A stretch of DNA of 64,000 nt from the NCBI GenBank assembly GCA_003991915.1, contig RQTK01001099.1, forward strand, positions 1 to 64,000, read 5' to 3'. Below the pieces are notes generated by a model. It was not told where the DNA came from, did not search any database, and was given only the letters and a program-made list of their open reading frames with translations. The stretch is from Elysia chlorotica (Eukaryota; Mollusca; Gastropoda; Plakobranchidae). A program made the position numbers and the translations under genes. Position 1 is the stretch's first letter. Each line of letters opens with the position of its first letter. Positions 40,401 to 49,967 of this stretch are shown here, piece after piece.

Positions 40401-43400
40401 TGCAGAGGACAACATAAACCAAAAAATCAACAAATCATGTGTTCTCACAATTCTTTACATGTACTAGCATGTGCGCCCCCCCACACACACACACACTCAC
40501 AGAGCAAATGTCTACAAGTCTTCATCAAAATCTTATGTCTGTTTTACAATGCTTCTAGGAGCTCAAAGTGCTGATAATTCACTTATTTCTTTTTTGCTAC
40601 ATAACTTTCATCTGTGCAAATAATAGACACACTCTGAAACTTTGCAACACCCATCCAGCTGTCAGCATACAATTATTTGAATCTGTCTACGCACTCACAA
40701 TTTAGATACAAGAAATATCAAATTGATCAAAACAATCACTTTTAAGTTGAACTGCCGTTGACTGAACTGCAATTAGTGGTGCTATAAAATCTCAGGAATA
40801 GTCAAAAACAAAAACACCTTGTCTTTGTGTCTCACCTTCGTCCACTAACTTGAGTTTCTTTTTGGTGTGGAAAAATGACTGGATATTGAACTTATCCAGC
40901 TCTGTTGGGTCCTGTTAAAAAAAAATAAGCAGAAAAAGTTAATAGAATATGATAGCTATTTACAAATGTTGTAAACTAACACAAACTAAACAGTAGGTCC
41001 ACAAAGAGAGTGTGACACAGAAGTGATTGTATGCTTATCATTATGATTGGGTAGGTGTGTGTATAACCAGGTATGTGAACTGCATTAAAAAGAAAGAGTT
41101 TATAATTTATCAAAACAATAATATGGATTTTCCAAAACTTCTACCCAATGTTAATTAGCTGATTAATCTATTGCTTAATAATAAAATCTATCCGTCCAAT
41201 GCATCATTTCAAATCCATGGAGGCAATGACGGAGAGAGGGCCTAAGTTACCTGAATGGTTATCATATCTTTTCTTGTCCATGGCTCATCTGTCAAAAGAT
41301 CTCTCCAATGTCCAGGCTTTATGTTTAGTCTCTGCACAGCCTGAAAGGGAAGCAAAAAATTGTTGTTTTCATAATCTTTATAAGACAACAGACTTAATTC
41401 CACAGAACCAGGTGATAAAAGTTGGCCAAAAAAGTCATTTAAAAGCAACACCAATTCAAGCACATGAAAGCAGATTCTATCATTTCTGCCACTGTATTTA
41501 TACACACACACACACACACACATATATAATTACATTTTTGCAAACATTTAGAAGAACTGCGAAAACATTTGCAAAAATGATCTATTATGAGGATATAAAC
41601 AACACTTTACCACCCGCACCCAGGGATTTTCCAAATAAGAACTCTCAAATTTTTTATGTTACAGTTGCATTGTAGAAAACTGCTTCAGAGAAAGAACTCC
41701 CCTTCCCCTGCAATTAAGATAAAATTTAAAGGCAATAGCAATTTTCATGCCATTCTGGAATGGCCAATCTTAATTCTAAAATAATATAAATCTTCGGTAT
41801 ACAAGAAATGAGATAGGTTTTACAGCTGAGGTGAAGTGCGGCTTGCAGCATAATGTCTACAAGTTATTATTAATTACTAAAACTGAAACCTACATCAAAA
41901 CAGTACACATTGCCGCTGATCTTGTTTGCAACAATATGTGTGTTTTCATTGAAAACTTTGAAAGTCACTGGGCAATGGTAGTCTCCTTTGGCGTTCTTGT
42001 GAAAGTTGAGCTTAATTAATTCCTTTGCTGAGAGTTTCTGAGGAATACAAGGAAATAGAAAAAAAAATTGGTCACTAGTAGCAGTATCATGTATGCAATA
42101 CTCCATTTTGAATGAAAAAGCAAGAGAAAACTTGTAAAGACAACAGGACTAAACCAAACTTTGACCTCTATAAAAATGGTTGAGATAAAAGACTCAGTGT
42201 TTCACATCTTTGTATATCACGGTTATCATATTGTGTCTTTCATATCGCGGATCTCTTTATTATGACCGGCTGAGACAGGAGTCATGGTATCCCCGTTCTG
42301 TCTCGTGTGTGGCAGCACATAAAATTGTCAGATGTCAGTCTTGGGGTCCGTCCACAATATAGCCTATATAGTGCTGACGTTGGACGCAAAACCAACTCAA
42401 CTACAACTAACTTTAAATTTCTATTGATACACAAGTTGTAATCTGGCCTTGATCTACAGAGGAAATCTGAACAAAAAAGTACAAGTAACACGATACATGT
42501 ATTTGTTAAGGGGTTTGCCCTTAAAACAAAATGATTCTTTACAAATTCTCAGGAGCCATGTAGTAATAATGTAACGGCCAATTTACCTCCCCTGTTGCTG
42601 GATTGAGGCCATACTTTTTCAAGAATGGGACAATATTCCTGGAGATAAAAAAGAAAAATTTGATTAAAAAAAATTCTTTATCCTTATTTATAGAGGAATT
42701 TATAAACAACATGGACAACAAGAACACAAAGCTTATTGGCAACAAATATATAAAATTTGAAATAATGAAAAAAAAAATTATAACAGAAACAGAACGTACA
42801 AAAGTGTAATATCTATCTATTTTACCACGAGATATATCAATAAAAACATTTAATTCAAACTGAAAATTCACCTCAATATGAAACAGACAAAATAATGACC
42901 ATAAGGTTATTTATTTTGAAAGAAAAGAAAAAATTTACACCCTCTCCTATTTTCATATCTATATGAGAAAAAGAAGCCTTTGGCTTGGTTCCTTTTTAGA
43001 CCTGATCGATTTCTCTGTTGCTTGAAAGAACAATTTCAGAGTTATTAACATTGAAGCCACTTTTATGGTAATTATACTAATAGAGCTTACATGGCAATGT
43101 TTACTAGAAAAAACAAAAGAGAGACAAGCATTAATTTTGAAGATGTACCTTTCTCTGCTAAAAAAAACTTGTAATAATAATAATGATTATGAAGAGAATG
43201 ACAAATTTTACCTCCATGCTTCCCAACTTCTAAATTTACAAAGTATTGGAATGTAAACACTTTCAAAATTGGTCACAAGAGAACTTACATGAGATCAAAG
43301 ATAACCCCTTCCTTTGTGCACAGTGGATTTTCAAAAGGCTGGAAGGACAGGCTGAAAAAAAAATGATGAAAAACAGTGATATCCAGCTTTTTCTTTATAT

Positions 43401-46400
43401 CAAAATGATTTCAAGGATCACTTAAACACTAACCCTCTTAACACTACAGGGCTGATATTCTTGGTCCGCCCTCTTAATATATGGCAAATTGGGTGACAAA
43501 GGCCGATATATCAGCCTTGTAAATTATACAGTGAATCTGTGAGAGGTGTGGGTGATGAAAGGTGATACCCTAAAAGTGTTCTTAAGTGATGCTTTAAAAA
43601 TGGCTCAATGTCAGAATAATTAATTAAATCACTGGCTTCTGAAATAAACATTTATCTTTAAGAATTATAGTACTTTGAACAAATAGATTTAAAATTTGAA
43701 AGTTTTTATTACAACAACAACAACAACCCACTTTCGGGGTACCTTATGATCATATAAAAGTTATGTAACATCAAGGCAGAAAATGTGCCTATGTGTTTAC
43801 ACTTTGTAAAAGGACAATAAAAATAAACACAAAACTATTCAAGTAATACTAATTAGAATCCACAAATTTAAGAGAATACATATTGAATTTAAATAGATTG
43901 CTTAACTGCTGGGCAAACCAAACAGAAACTTCTTGTCTGTTTTGTAAACGAAATGCTTTATTTCAATTTAAAGATGACTACAGATCATCTACATTCTTAC
44001 CAAAGAGAAAACCTATCTAATATAATATATGTAAAAAATAGTAATTTAGTTTCGATCTGGATGGACGTTGTTACTTTTCCTTCAGCCGCTTTGAAACTTA
44101 AAAGAGGCCATAAGACACAAGGAAATATTCCTCCCCACTCATGTTTCCACTCACTTGTTGTCAAATATCTGAAGTTGAAAAAGGTGAAACAGAGTGACTA
44201 TTAGCAAAATGTCTACAAAATTTCTAGCAACAACATTCTTTCAGAGATGTTATGCAATGTTTTAGGCCAATACACACTGTACTGAATTTATGATTTACCT
44301 CTAGAAAACATAGCAGGAAAAAGACGCATATTAACTTGGGTCTTGGCTGCGGGGGTTGAAAAACCATAGAATCTGTTTTTGATTTCGCTGTCATTTAAAT
44401 ATACTGGACCTTTACAATAAGTGCCACATCTGTCTCCTCCTCTCTCTAATAATTATAGTCTCAAATAAAAACACTTTAAGCAAAAAAAAAAAAATGTAAG
44501 CAACATCATTGATTTAAAATATATTCAGAGAAAAGTCAGAGTAGAGAAGTATTGATAATAAAAAGGTTTTAAGTATTTACTAAAAGATACTACCACAGTC
44601 AAATTTCATTATGCAGAAGGGATGAATTGCCAATGATGTATTTATTCCATAATGTTTTAATGATATTTTTTAGAACAGTATACATCCATTTGTTGTACTG
44701 ACATTGCATACTAGTAATCCAATTTGAGTCTTCAGATAGAATTGGGTCAATACCCCTTTTTTGCTAAACTGTAATGCTGCAGCCATATAAATAAATAACC
44801 ATAGCTAAGCATGCAGCTGATGGACAATACTGTCCATCTAGATCTAAACATCTCCTTGCAACTTGTAAAAGTTATCAACTAAATATAAGCAGGCAATGGT
44901 ATTCCCCTCCTTTTATTAAGATGATACATAATGTGCAGTCAAGCTGAACCAACCTAGGCAGACTTTAGTCTTTCACTTCTGTGTTTCTGCTCAAATTAAC
45001 GACATTGAATAATTAGCAGGTTTGATTGCTTCCAGGTTTCGTTCACAGGCTTACAGACATTTTTTTGTAATTTATACATTTGAAAAAAAAAATCTTCGTT
45101 TATAATTATATATATATTATATACATTGTTTTTTGTATTTTTATTCCCTCAAGAATTTCTTTTATACAGTGTTTGATATCCTCTCATCAGAAGGACTCAT
45201 GTAGGGCAGGCATAGCTTCTGGACAAGGCAGTGATCTTATAAGATAGATGGGCTAATGCCCCTGCAACAAGCTGCACATTTTGCGATATCTGTGCATGAG
45301 CTATAAGAATCTCACATGTCTGCTGGCTGGTTTCCGGTACAGAAAGATACCAACTTGTGAAATGAGATGATAATCTTGGCTACAAACACGTACTGTAATA
45401 CTCATGGTCATTCAGTAAATATTTCGCTGGAGGTTTTGTTTACTACCGTTCCTCTTTATTACTAAATTTTGCTGTGTTGCTGTGGCTGTATACTTTCTGA
45501 TCACAATGGATGTGAGTAGTATTTATATGTCAGAATTATAATTTAATACAATTTTGAATATGTTCACTAACTTAATGAATAAATTTACCGTAAAGTTAAG
45601 CAAGTGAAAAGACAATGTATATGACTCGATATAGCTAACATAACTCACAACGCTGTGCTCTCATTAATTAAAACTCCTCTAGCTTAAAATGAATAACGTA
45701 TCAAATTAACCCATTAAATGCGGTGTGCCATTTGATTACTTCGCTGTAAAAGAACTACTGGTTCTCTTTAAGGCTGCTTCACTGACGTAGCACCTCCCAT
45801 CTGGGCACTGCGGGTTGCCGAGTAACTGCCACCGGTAGTGGGCCTTTATTCATCCTTTTTCTATCAAGCGAGAAACTCGTGAATGGGTTTACAGCTCTTA
45901 AAATATCAACCAATGAAATCAATGAATAGTTTGGAGGATTCTCAGCCTCTCAGTCACATTATGACGGTTATATTACAGATGATAGCCTGAATCTCTAATT
46001 TCCCAAGAAAGGAAAGGACTGAGGAAGGAGCAAGACACCCATAGAAATCTTGGGTAACCTCGCGGTGTTTAGTCTCTGTGTATAAAGACGGTTGGACCAT
46101 TGATGTAGGGGAAGATGGTGATGAAACCCAATCTTTGACTGATTCACATAAAAGTGTTGAACACAAAGACAGAGAAATGTATACTGATGTGAAACAGACG
46201 CTAGCCACATTGCATGTTGAACTCAGATCTGTCGTGGCCTGCGTTGGCAAGAAGATGGTGCGATACTCAGCAGGTGTCCGAAAATCTGATATTTTTTTTA
46301 AAACTTGTGGCATGCAGATCTAATAAAAATTTAAATTCTATTAGAATTGGCCTCGTAAAGGCGTAAAGACAGCGCAGTCTACAGTGCTTGGGACTGAGGA

Positions 46401-48375
46401 GCAGGAGGTAAAATTGTCAAACCTTTGGTGCTACCGCTCTTTTTCCATCCACCCCCTTTTTTTCGAACATCTCTGTAGGAAACCTATGTTAGTGGGACAT
46501 AACATTAATTTAAAAATTGCAGTTTTAGCAATATTTATAAGGCAGTGATGCCAATTTTCCGTAAATTTACGGAGTTTCAGTAAATAATAACTTGGCAGGT
46601 CAGAGTTCAGTAAAAGAATTTCAAGGGGTTGTGTCTGGTGATTGAAAGTTAATTATTTTTATGTGTTTATTTTGGTGTAACAGTTCAGTAAAATATTTTT
46701 CAATCCAGTTGGCATCACCGATAAGGCGCCAGATATCTTTAGCATTAGTGATATGAATTGACTAGTAGGGGGTCAAAGGTTCGATCCTCAGCTGATATTT
46801 CCATTTTTGTATAGTAGAACTTTAAACATATTTATAACCCTTTCAGTCGAGTGACACGCAAGAGGAATGGTGTTCCATGTAAAAAAGGATTTGAAGTGAA
46901 ACATACCACACTCACAGCTATTTAAAATTAAATAAGATTAATTGTGATCACCTGCAGGAAAGAAAGAAACAGCTGGCGTCTCTTTATTCCCCGCTCCCCC
47001 CCTCCCCAAACAATATATGTAATAAACGATTATTAAAAAGCAGAAACAAACATGGTAGTGAAATAAACTAACTTCTCAGCAATAGATATAATTTTATGAA
47101 CTTATTTATAACTAGAAATTTCTTGCAGGAAATTATTTCTATTTATTGGTTTGAGATTTGACTGCGCCTGGCTCACATCACAGGTGGCTGTAGTTCATTG
47201 CACTTTGCACTTGGCAGTACCATCAAGGATGTTAAAGAAGAGGGTGAGCCTGAAATTTTACAATGATGTTGCAGGGTCTCCCTGTGGCATGTACTGTTAA
47301 CTCACACTGCCGATGTTTCCAGATTTTCCATCTCTCTCTGTCCCCCATTTCACAAGCAAGATTTCCCAATATTCCTGTTGCTTGTTCAAGTTGATAAATA
47401 TAGGTATGTTGCTGTCCACCCACACTTCTTTTTCCATGTCTTGGTTCCCATAGGATCAGTTCATGTACGATTTCTTTCTTGTTTCTATGGCAGTGGCTGC
47501 TGAATCTAAGACGTCTTTCCTTTATTGCAATTGCGATGCTAAGCACTTTTCCGTACAGGGCCTTGAGTGGAATCTTATCCTGTAATGTGAAAACTTTTTA
47601 ACTACCCTGAGCATTTTTGTATGCACTGTCTAGCTTCTTGCTTGCTGCCTTTGTCAAGGTATTGCTGGCTGATCCATGTAGGGAAACTGTTTCCACTGGA
47701 GCCCTTAAAAACTTTATCTTAAGTTCTTCCTTCAATCCAGATCAACAGAATTTTATCAAGTTTTGATAACGCTTACTAGTCCATTCCAAATCTGTTAAAT
47801 ATAAATGCTTTGACTTTGAGCAGGTACCGTATTTATCCACGGGTGCTCCCAAAAAAGTATCCTCTCTATTTGGTTCAGGACATCTCCACCTAATGTTTTC
47901 AATTCTCCTTAAATAGATTCTATCTCTATTGAAGACCATTCCATTGTGGAGCTGTTTCCTTCAGTTATTTTTTGCCTCACAATGAAATATAGGCCTAGAT
48001 CTAGAGCAAGTCTAGTTTTGGGTGCATGATCATATTGAAGATTTGATATTTGCAGCCACAGAGCCCATTAACGTTGTCATAGTGTCACAAACAATATGCT
48101 GGTTGATAAATAGTATCCAATTTCTCTCTATAGCCCGAAGATCTATAGGTTTATAAATGGTATCTTTATAGATCTACAGATATAGATTTAGGTTTAAAAC
48201 AAATAAATTATTTCTTTAAAATTTAGCCTCAAGAGACAACCAAAAGAAATGATCAAGACCCACTGTATTGTTAATTTAGTCCAGATCTATATCTTCAATC
48301 TACACAGCATTATAATCTAGATTAGATTTCTATTTTTACTTACAGTTTATCCTTTTGATGCTGTTTCTTCCCCAT
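17315..48375 (-). CDS. PPIL2: PPIL2-like U-box / cyclophilin-type peptidyl-prolyl isomerase
   Basis: Coding exons, 5' to 3' on the minus strand: 48344-48375, then 43289-43351, 42587-42638, 41894-42037, 41251-41340, 40836-40911, 40174-40280, 39198-39242, 38577-38652, 37966-38072, 37029-37118, 36750-36783, 35881-35998, 34620-34676, 33806-33875, 19620-19682, 18513-18658, 17315-17408. All joins from 43351 down keep phase with GT/AG ends. The located sequence is 487 aa (human about 520). The start [10 protein letters not shown] matches the family N-terminus. U-box segments ([33 protein letters not shown]) precede a cyclophilin domain with [15 protein letters not shown] and QFFITF. The end is RQGIGKYI and then FGDFNSW. 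The family is nuclear and spliceosome-associated with E3 activity. The exon(s) for about residues 12-40 were not found. At the CypA W121 position there is His (CRHLDGKH), so cyclosporin insensitivity is likely by inference. A 14.1-kb intron (19683-33805) holds two antisense genes. Confidence 0.93.
19892..20222. repeat. Tandem duplication, two copies of about 140-180 bp
   Basis: 'aagtaagccagtttcactac' begins both copies (about 19892 and 20045). Both end with 'gttgagtctattattacatg'. Copy 2 carries about 35 extra bases. Lies in the large PPIL2 intron; no coding content recognised. Confidence 0.85.
20255..20350 (-). repeat. tRNA-like (SINE head) fragment
   Basis: 'gagattcgaacatcgagtct' read on the minus strand contains a B-box-like ttcgaatct preceded by an A-box-like segment. 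It does not fold convincingly as an intact tRNA. Tentative. Confidence 0.35.
20711..20765. repeat. AGATCTAG-type palindrome cluster
   Basis: Several overlapping agatctctagatctagag-like words about 1.3 kb upstream of the start codon at 22045. Could lie in an unmapped 5' UTR or promoter. Confidence 0.5.
22045..25388 (+). CDS. FAR1/ZSWIM3-like zinc-binding domain plus coiled-coil protein, paralogue A
   Basis: Exons 22045-22383, 23014-23132, 23773-23993, 24895-25388 join in phase to 390 aa. Residues 1-75 are acidic and Ser/Thr-rich, probably disordered. Residues 76-186 resemble the N-terminal domain of ZSWIM3 and plant FAR1 proteins (WRKY-GCM1 superfamily): [26 protein letters not shown], then putative zinc ligands C135 or C137, C159 (in NCPVYIRL), H183 and H185 (EEHNHE). 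A Lys/Arg-rich patch near 205-212 (MKRKRARN) may be a nuclear signal. VKKE (K258) fits a sumoylation consensus. Residues about 329-372 form a Leu/Lys/Glu-rich coiled coil. No SWIM or transposase domain follows. It lies antisense within a PPIL2 intron, 3.5 kb upstream of its paralogue at 28876. Nuclear DNA-binding function is inference from fold similarity. The start is the first ATG of the open exon; an upstream 5' UTR exon is possible. Confidence 0.8.
24755..24808. repeat. (ATT)n microsatellite
   Basis: About sixteen ATT units with one interruption, in the last intron of paralogue A. Confidence 0.9.
25482..25487 (+). terminator. Candidate poly(A) signal of paralogue A
   Basis: AATAAA 93 nt after the stop codon, in the context atttaaataaagcac. 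Confidence 0.6.
26116..26386. repeat. Compound trinucleotide array (CTA / GCT / GAT / CTA)
   Basis: Short (CTA)n near 26116, (GCT)n with GCTATT interruptions at 26221-26269, (GAT)n at 26270-26294, and about thirty CTA units at 26295-26386. Long homopolymeric frames on both strands (poly-Leu, Ser, Val, Tyr) are translation artefacts of this array. Confidence 0.95.
27420..27645. repeat. AGATCTAG-type palindrome cluster
   Basis: Words such as 'ctagatctaaac', 'gtagatctaggtctag' and 'ctagatctag' recur about 1.2-1.4 kb upstream of the start codon at 28876. Confidence 0.5.
27898..28496 (+). repeat. Tandem duplication unit 1 (about 600 bp) with exon copy
   Basis: First of two tandem units; the second is 28497-29101. 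Both begin 'actgaatg.tttcacagtac', carry a CT array and 'ccatgatcagtacttgtttc', and end with the first coding exon of paralogue B. A (CA)n run at 27966-27986 is present only in this unit. Confidence 0.9.
27966..28045. repeat. (CA)n-(CT)n microsatellite
   Basis: About ten CA then about twenty-eight CT dinucleotides with one CCCT interruption, inside duplication unit 1. Confidence 0.9.
28271..28539 (+). pseudogene. Duplicated first exon of paralogue B (truncated copy)
   Basis: A frame from the ATG at 28271 encodes the same 75 residues as the first exon of the intact gene ([10 protein letters not shown] to GEYRSK). The two copies differ at only four bases in about 226, and all four are synonymous (in Val, Val, Ile and Pro codons). 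After GEYRSK the homology stops exactly where duplication unit 2 begins. The GTGAGT donor is lost and the frame ends in an unrelated tail, [14 protein letters not shown]. The copy lacks the second Cys and the HNH, so it cannot form the complete zinc site by itself. It is either a dead by-product of tandem duplication or an alternative first or terminal exon. Confidence 0.6.
28497..29101 (+). repeat. Tandem duplication unit 2 (about 605 bp)
   Basis: Second unit, ending within the intact first exon of paralogue B. It carries about 30 bp (tttggaccgccagactacat and onward, just before the ATG) that are absent from unit 1. Non-coding parts have diverged with indels while the exon part is nearly identical. 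Confidence 0.9.
28566..28626. repeat. (CT)n microsatellite
   Basis: About thirty CT dinucleotides, counterpart of the array in unit 1. Confidence 0.9.
28876..31193 (+). CDS. FAR1/ZSWIM3-like zinc-binding domain plus coiled-coil protein, paralogue B
   Basis: Exons 28876-29123, 29482-29708, 30682-31193 join in phase to 328 aa. Residues 6-117 align with 74-187 of paralogue [16 protein letters not shown], an identical [11 protein letters not shown], and putative ligands C66, C89 (GCPMRILL), H113 and H115 (EQHNHA). Cys-to-His spacing is 24 in both. A linker contains RLIGNA, as paralogue A has RLIGSA. Residues 220-269 form a strong coiled coil of repeated [14 protein letters not shown] units ending in poly-Gln. 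The tail is Ser/Ala-rich. Intron phases in the domain and linker match paralogue A, but A's intron inside the domain is absent. An in-frame TAA lies 48 nt upstream of the ATG, so this start is favoured unless an upstream exon splices at atcag|gatg. Nuclear DNA-binding and dimerising roles are inference. Confidence 0.8.
29801..29868 (-). mobile_element. SINE fragment in paralogue B intron 2
   Basis: Minus-oriented body fragment with 'tgctgccaaacacggacta' and 'gataccacgcctcttgtctc'. Confidence 0.6.
30050..30275 (+). mobile_element. SINE copy in paralogue B intron 2
   Basis: Contains a weak tRNA-like head (tagaggtcttccgtttgatg), the body words 'ctgggttggtatcagtggtc' and 'ttttggtatccctctcagag', and the tail 'gctgacgttggacaataaga' then 'aaccaatcaaccaaccaa'. 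Degenerate but nearly full length. Confidence 0.6.
31262..31410 (+). mobile_element. Second-type SINE fragment in paralogue B 3' UTR
   Basis: B-box-like 'gggttcgagcctcacacag' followed by 'tgaagtgcggccaggaaagt' and 'aatggcaacctacttcacaa'. The body differs from the main SINE family here. A related short stretch, 'gtaatggcaaactgtctcac', occurs at about 26180. Confidence 0.45.
31725..31730 (+). terminator. Candidate poly(A) signal of paralogue B
   Basis: AATAAA 531 nt after the stop codon (context catcaaataaaaatt). No closer canonical hexamer was noticed. Confidence 0.4.
31731..33395. other. PPIL2 intron, no gene recognised
   Basis: AT-rich intronic sequence right of paralogue B. A solitary MITE-like end (tacagtggaatggcactcaa) occurs at 32577 and a 13-bp poly-G run at about 33163. 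No supported exon on either strand. Confidence 0.5.
33396..33549. mobile_element. Short TIR element (MITE, pogo/mariner-like)
   Basis: Left end cagtggaacctgcctaagat; the reverse complement of the right end is cagtgatatgcttaagacaa. The shared outer cagtg and inner gcctaagataaac versus gcttaagacaaac define inverted repeats. TA flanks the right end and TG the left, probably a mutated TA duplication. Confidence 0.5.
35586..35832 (-). mobile_element. LINE fragment: endonuclease end fused to EN-RT linker
   Basis: Minus-strand reading gives [11 protein letters not shown], typical of the end of an APE-like endonuclease domain in RTE-type non-LTR elements. After a frameshift it gives [15 protein letters not shown] and then GRNRNLSRP, typical of the linker before the reverse transcriptase. 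Intervening endonuclease sequence is missing, so this is an internally deleted remnant in a PPIL2 intron. Confidence 0.6.
36160..36328 (+). mobile_element. SINE body fragment
   Basis: 'ggttgtatcggtgtcagtat', 'gactgagacaagagttcagg', 'tgtggcagcacataaaattg' and 'tatatagtgctgacgttggg' occur in family order. Confidence 0.75.
37396..37490. repeat. (TTA)n microsatellite
   Basis: About twenty-four TTA units with imperfect extension to about 37510. It yields a poly-Asn minus-strand frame, which is an artefact. Confidence 0.95.
40050..40168. repeat. Short degenerate about 30-bp tandem repeat
   Basis: 'agctgtaacatcacatat', 'agctgtaaaagcacatgt', 'agctgaaatagcaaatat' and 'agctgtaatagcatgaga' recur immediately downstream of the PPIL2 exon 40174-40280 donor. 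Confidence 0.6.
41500..41526. repeat. (CA)n microsatellite
   Basis: About ten CA units in a PPIL2 intron. Confidence 0.9.
42262..42410 (+). mobile_element. SINE body fragment
   Basis: 'atgaccggctgagacaggag', 'tcatggtatccccgttctgt', 'tgtggcagcacataaaattg' and 'gctgacgttggacgcaaaac' match the 5768-6012 copy closely. Confidence 0.8.
43447..43519. mobile_element. Tiny TIR/palindromic element
   Basis: Left 'cagggctgatattc' and right 'gatatatcagccttg' are near-inverted repeats. TA flanks both ends (43445-43446 and 43520-43521). Only 73 bp; may be a solo MITE core or chance. Confidence 0.35.
44155..44168 (-). other. Candidate 14-nt PPIL2 microexon
   Basis: On the minus strand, cttcag|atatttgacaacaa|gtgagt would encode IFDN plus two bases, joining in phase to [11 protein letters not shown] of exon 43289-43351. 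Family members have a Phe-Asp dipeptide close to this point. The unusual size and one missing residue make this weak. Confidence 0.2.
47240..47740 (-). mobile_element. LINE fragment: C-terminal end of a reverse transcriptase ORF
   Basis: Minus-strand translation with one frameshift gives [20 protein letters not shown], then [20 protein letters not shown] and [20 protein letters not shown]. This is the typical C-terminal region of non-LTR EN-RT polyproteins. An in-frame stop and frameshift show decay. Possibly the same family as 35586-35832 (inference). Confidence 0.75.
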
Positions 48376-48512
48376 GGCTATAAAGTAGGCCTATTTGCAG
48401 TCTGAACCTGTAGATCACTGAAATGAAAAGAGGCAAGGTAGATCTAGATCTAGTCTAAAAAATTGGGAGTCTGATTGACGTAGACCGTATGATATAGACC
48501 TAGATCTAGAAG
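47996..48512. repeat. AGATCTAG-type palindromes flanking the PPIL2 start
   Basis: 'cctagatctagagcaagtct', 'gtagatctagatctagtcta' and 'cctagatctagaagagtc' lie on both sides of the PPIL2 start codon at 48375. Confidence 0.5.
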
Positions 48513-49967
48513 AGTCAATAAGGTCAAAATACTGTTCTGTAAACAGTAAAGTGTTCAGAATAAGAACGAACTTCTCAAGTTTAAATTAGGAAGCCTTGGT
48601 CTAAAGGAAATTGGGCATTATTTTAAGAATGAATTTCGTTTTAGAATAACAACAAACCGTTGTAAACAATGCCAGGTAAACTCAAGTGCAGATATCAACT
48701 TTTTCTATTTTCGTTCTTTTTCATCGTAGCATTCACTAAAAATAATGCCCCAAAATTTACTATGACTATTAATAGTTTTATCAAAGTTTTATAGTAATTT
48801 AAGTGAATATCTCAATTTAAATGCAGACATTACACACTGCTTTTTAAGAAATATTAATTTTGTAGGATATTCTATTTTACACAGTATCAGTGAAATTGGC
48901 ATTTGTTTTTTAAATTTTGTGATAGTTATCTCCCTCACTCAGTTACTGGTAGGCTTCCCGAGTTCCCTAACTTCCCTTCCACTAGATTTAGCACTAGCCA
49001 GATCAGTAAACAAAAATCGAAAGTTGTAAACCTCATCTGTAATTACTAATCTAGATCTAAATCTAGAAGTCTTATAATTGTGTTAGATTTTTAAAATCTT
49101 AATCTCAAACATGAAGTTCTAAATCTGCAATTAATTAGCAATATTTCGTGCACCTTGGTTATGTTCGAGGTAAACTTTTGTAGGCCTATCCACCAAGTTA
49201 CAAGATCTAGAATCTAGATCTAGATGTAGGTAGAATTTAGATTTTTACTATAAAATAGAATATAGACTCGACTTTACATCAAAAGTAGATTTTTACCATA
49301 AACTGCAATACATTCAAGTAGGCCTAGATCTACAACTGACATTCTAAAGGTGAGCGTATGGGCTGGTACTAATGGTAGGCTTTTTTAAAAAACATTTAGA
49401 CTACATATTTATGGCTCTATTATAGTCTATTCTAACTTGAAACCTTGCAATGGCTTTGTTTATACATTGATTTAATTAGGCTAAGTAAAATTCTGAAATC
49501 TTATCTAGATTATATGCTAACTTTATAGTACCTTAACCACTTTCTTGGCAAAGCAAAAAGATGTAAAGTAGATAAGACTGCTACAAAAATATTGTTTTGT
49601 TTAGGACCCTTGAAGAGAATTGGCAGCAGTAATAGTAGAAGCAGTAAATCAGAAGCTTTAAATGGCTCCATTTATTAGAACAGGTCTCAGATGGCAGATC
49701 CCTAGTAAACAGCACATCCACCCAAGACTCCAAGTCACTCTGTCTAAGGCTGGCTGGATCCACAGTCCCTGAACACAATTTTTACTCACTACCCAACTCA
49801 CTTTTAAAATCACACCTCCCCAGGGTAAGGCACCTAGAGCAAACTCTTAACACACTCACACTGAGATAAGAAAACAAGACCTAACAAACATGGGTTCAAG
49901 GCAAAACGTTTTTCAATTTTTTTTTCGAAATAAAATAACGATGAATTCAGCAAGAATCTTGACAACG
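48513..49967. other. Intergenic between divergent PPIL2 and INPP5J/K-like genes
   Basis: AT-rich with further AGATCTAG-type words at 49052-49068, 49204-49226 and 49320-49335. Promoters of both genes may lie here, but no core elements were identified. No supported exon. Confidence 0.45.

Noticed and set aside
44300-44400. Minus-strand segment reading [16 protein letters not shown] as a candidate PPIL2 exon 2
   Set aside because: Shares a Phe-Tyr-Gly and a few residues with the family N-terminus, but similarity is far lower than for every other exon and the splice phase is unclear.
45508-45513. ATGGAT followed directly by GTGAGT, a possible tiny first exon on the plus strand
   Set aside because: Only two codons, no downstream partner exon identified, and the INPP5J/K-like gene has a better start at 51392.
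45954-46323. Overlapping open frames of 119 (minus) and 81 (plus) codons
   Set aside because: Neither matches a family I recognise, neither fits the phase of the missing PPIL2 exon, and overlapping frames on both strands suggest chance or an unrecognised repeat.
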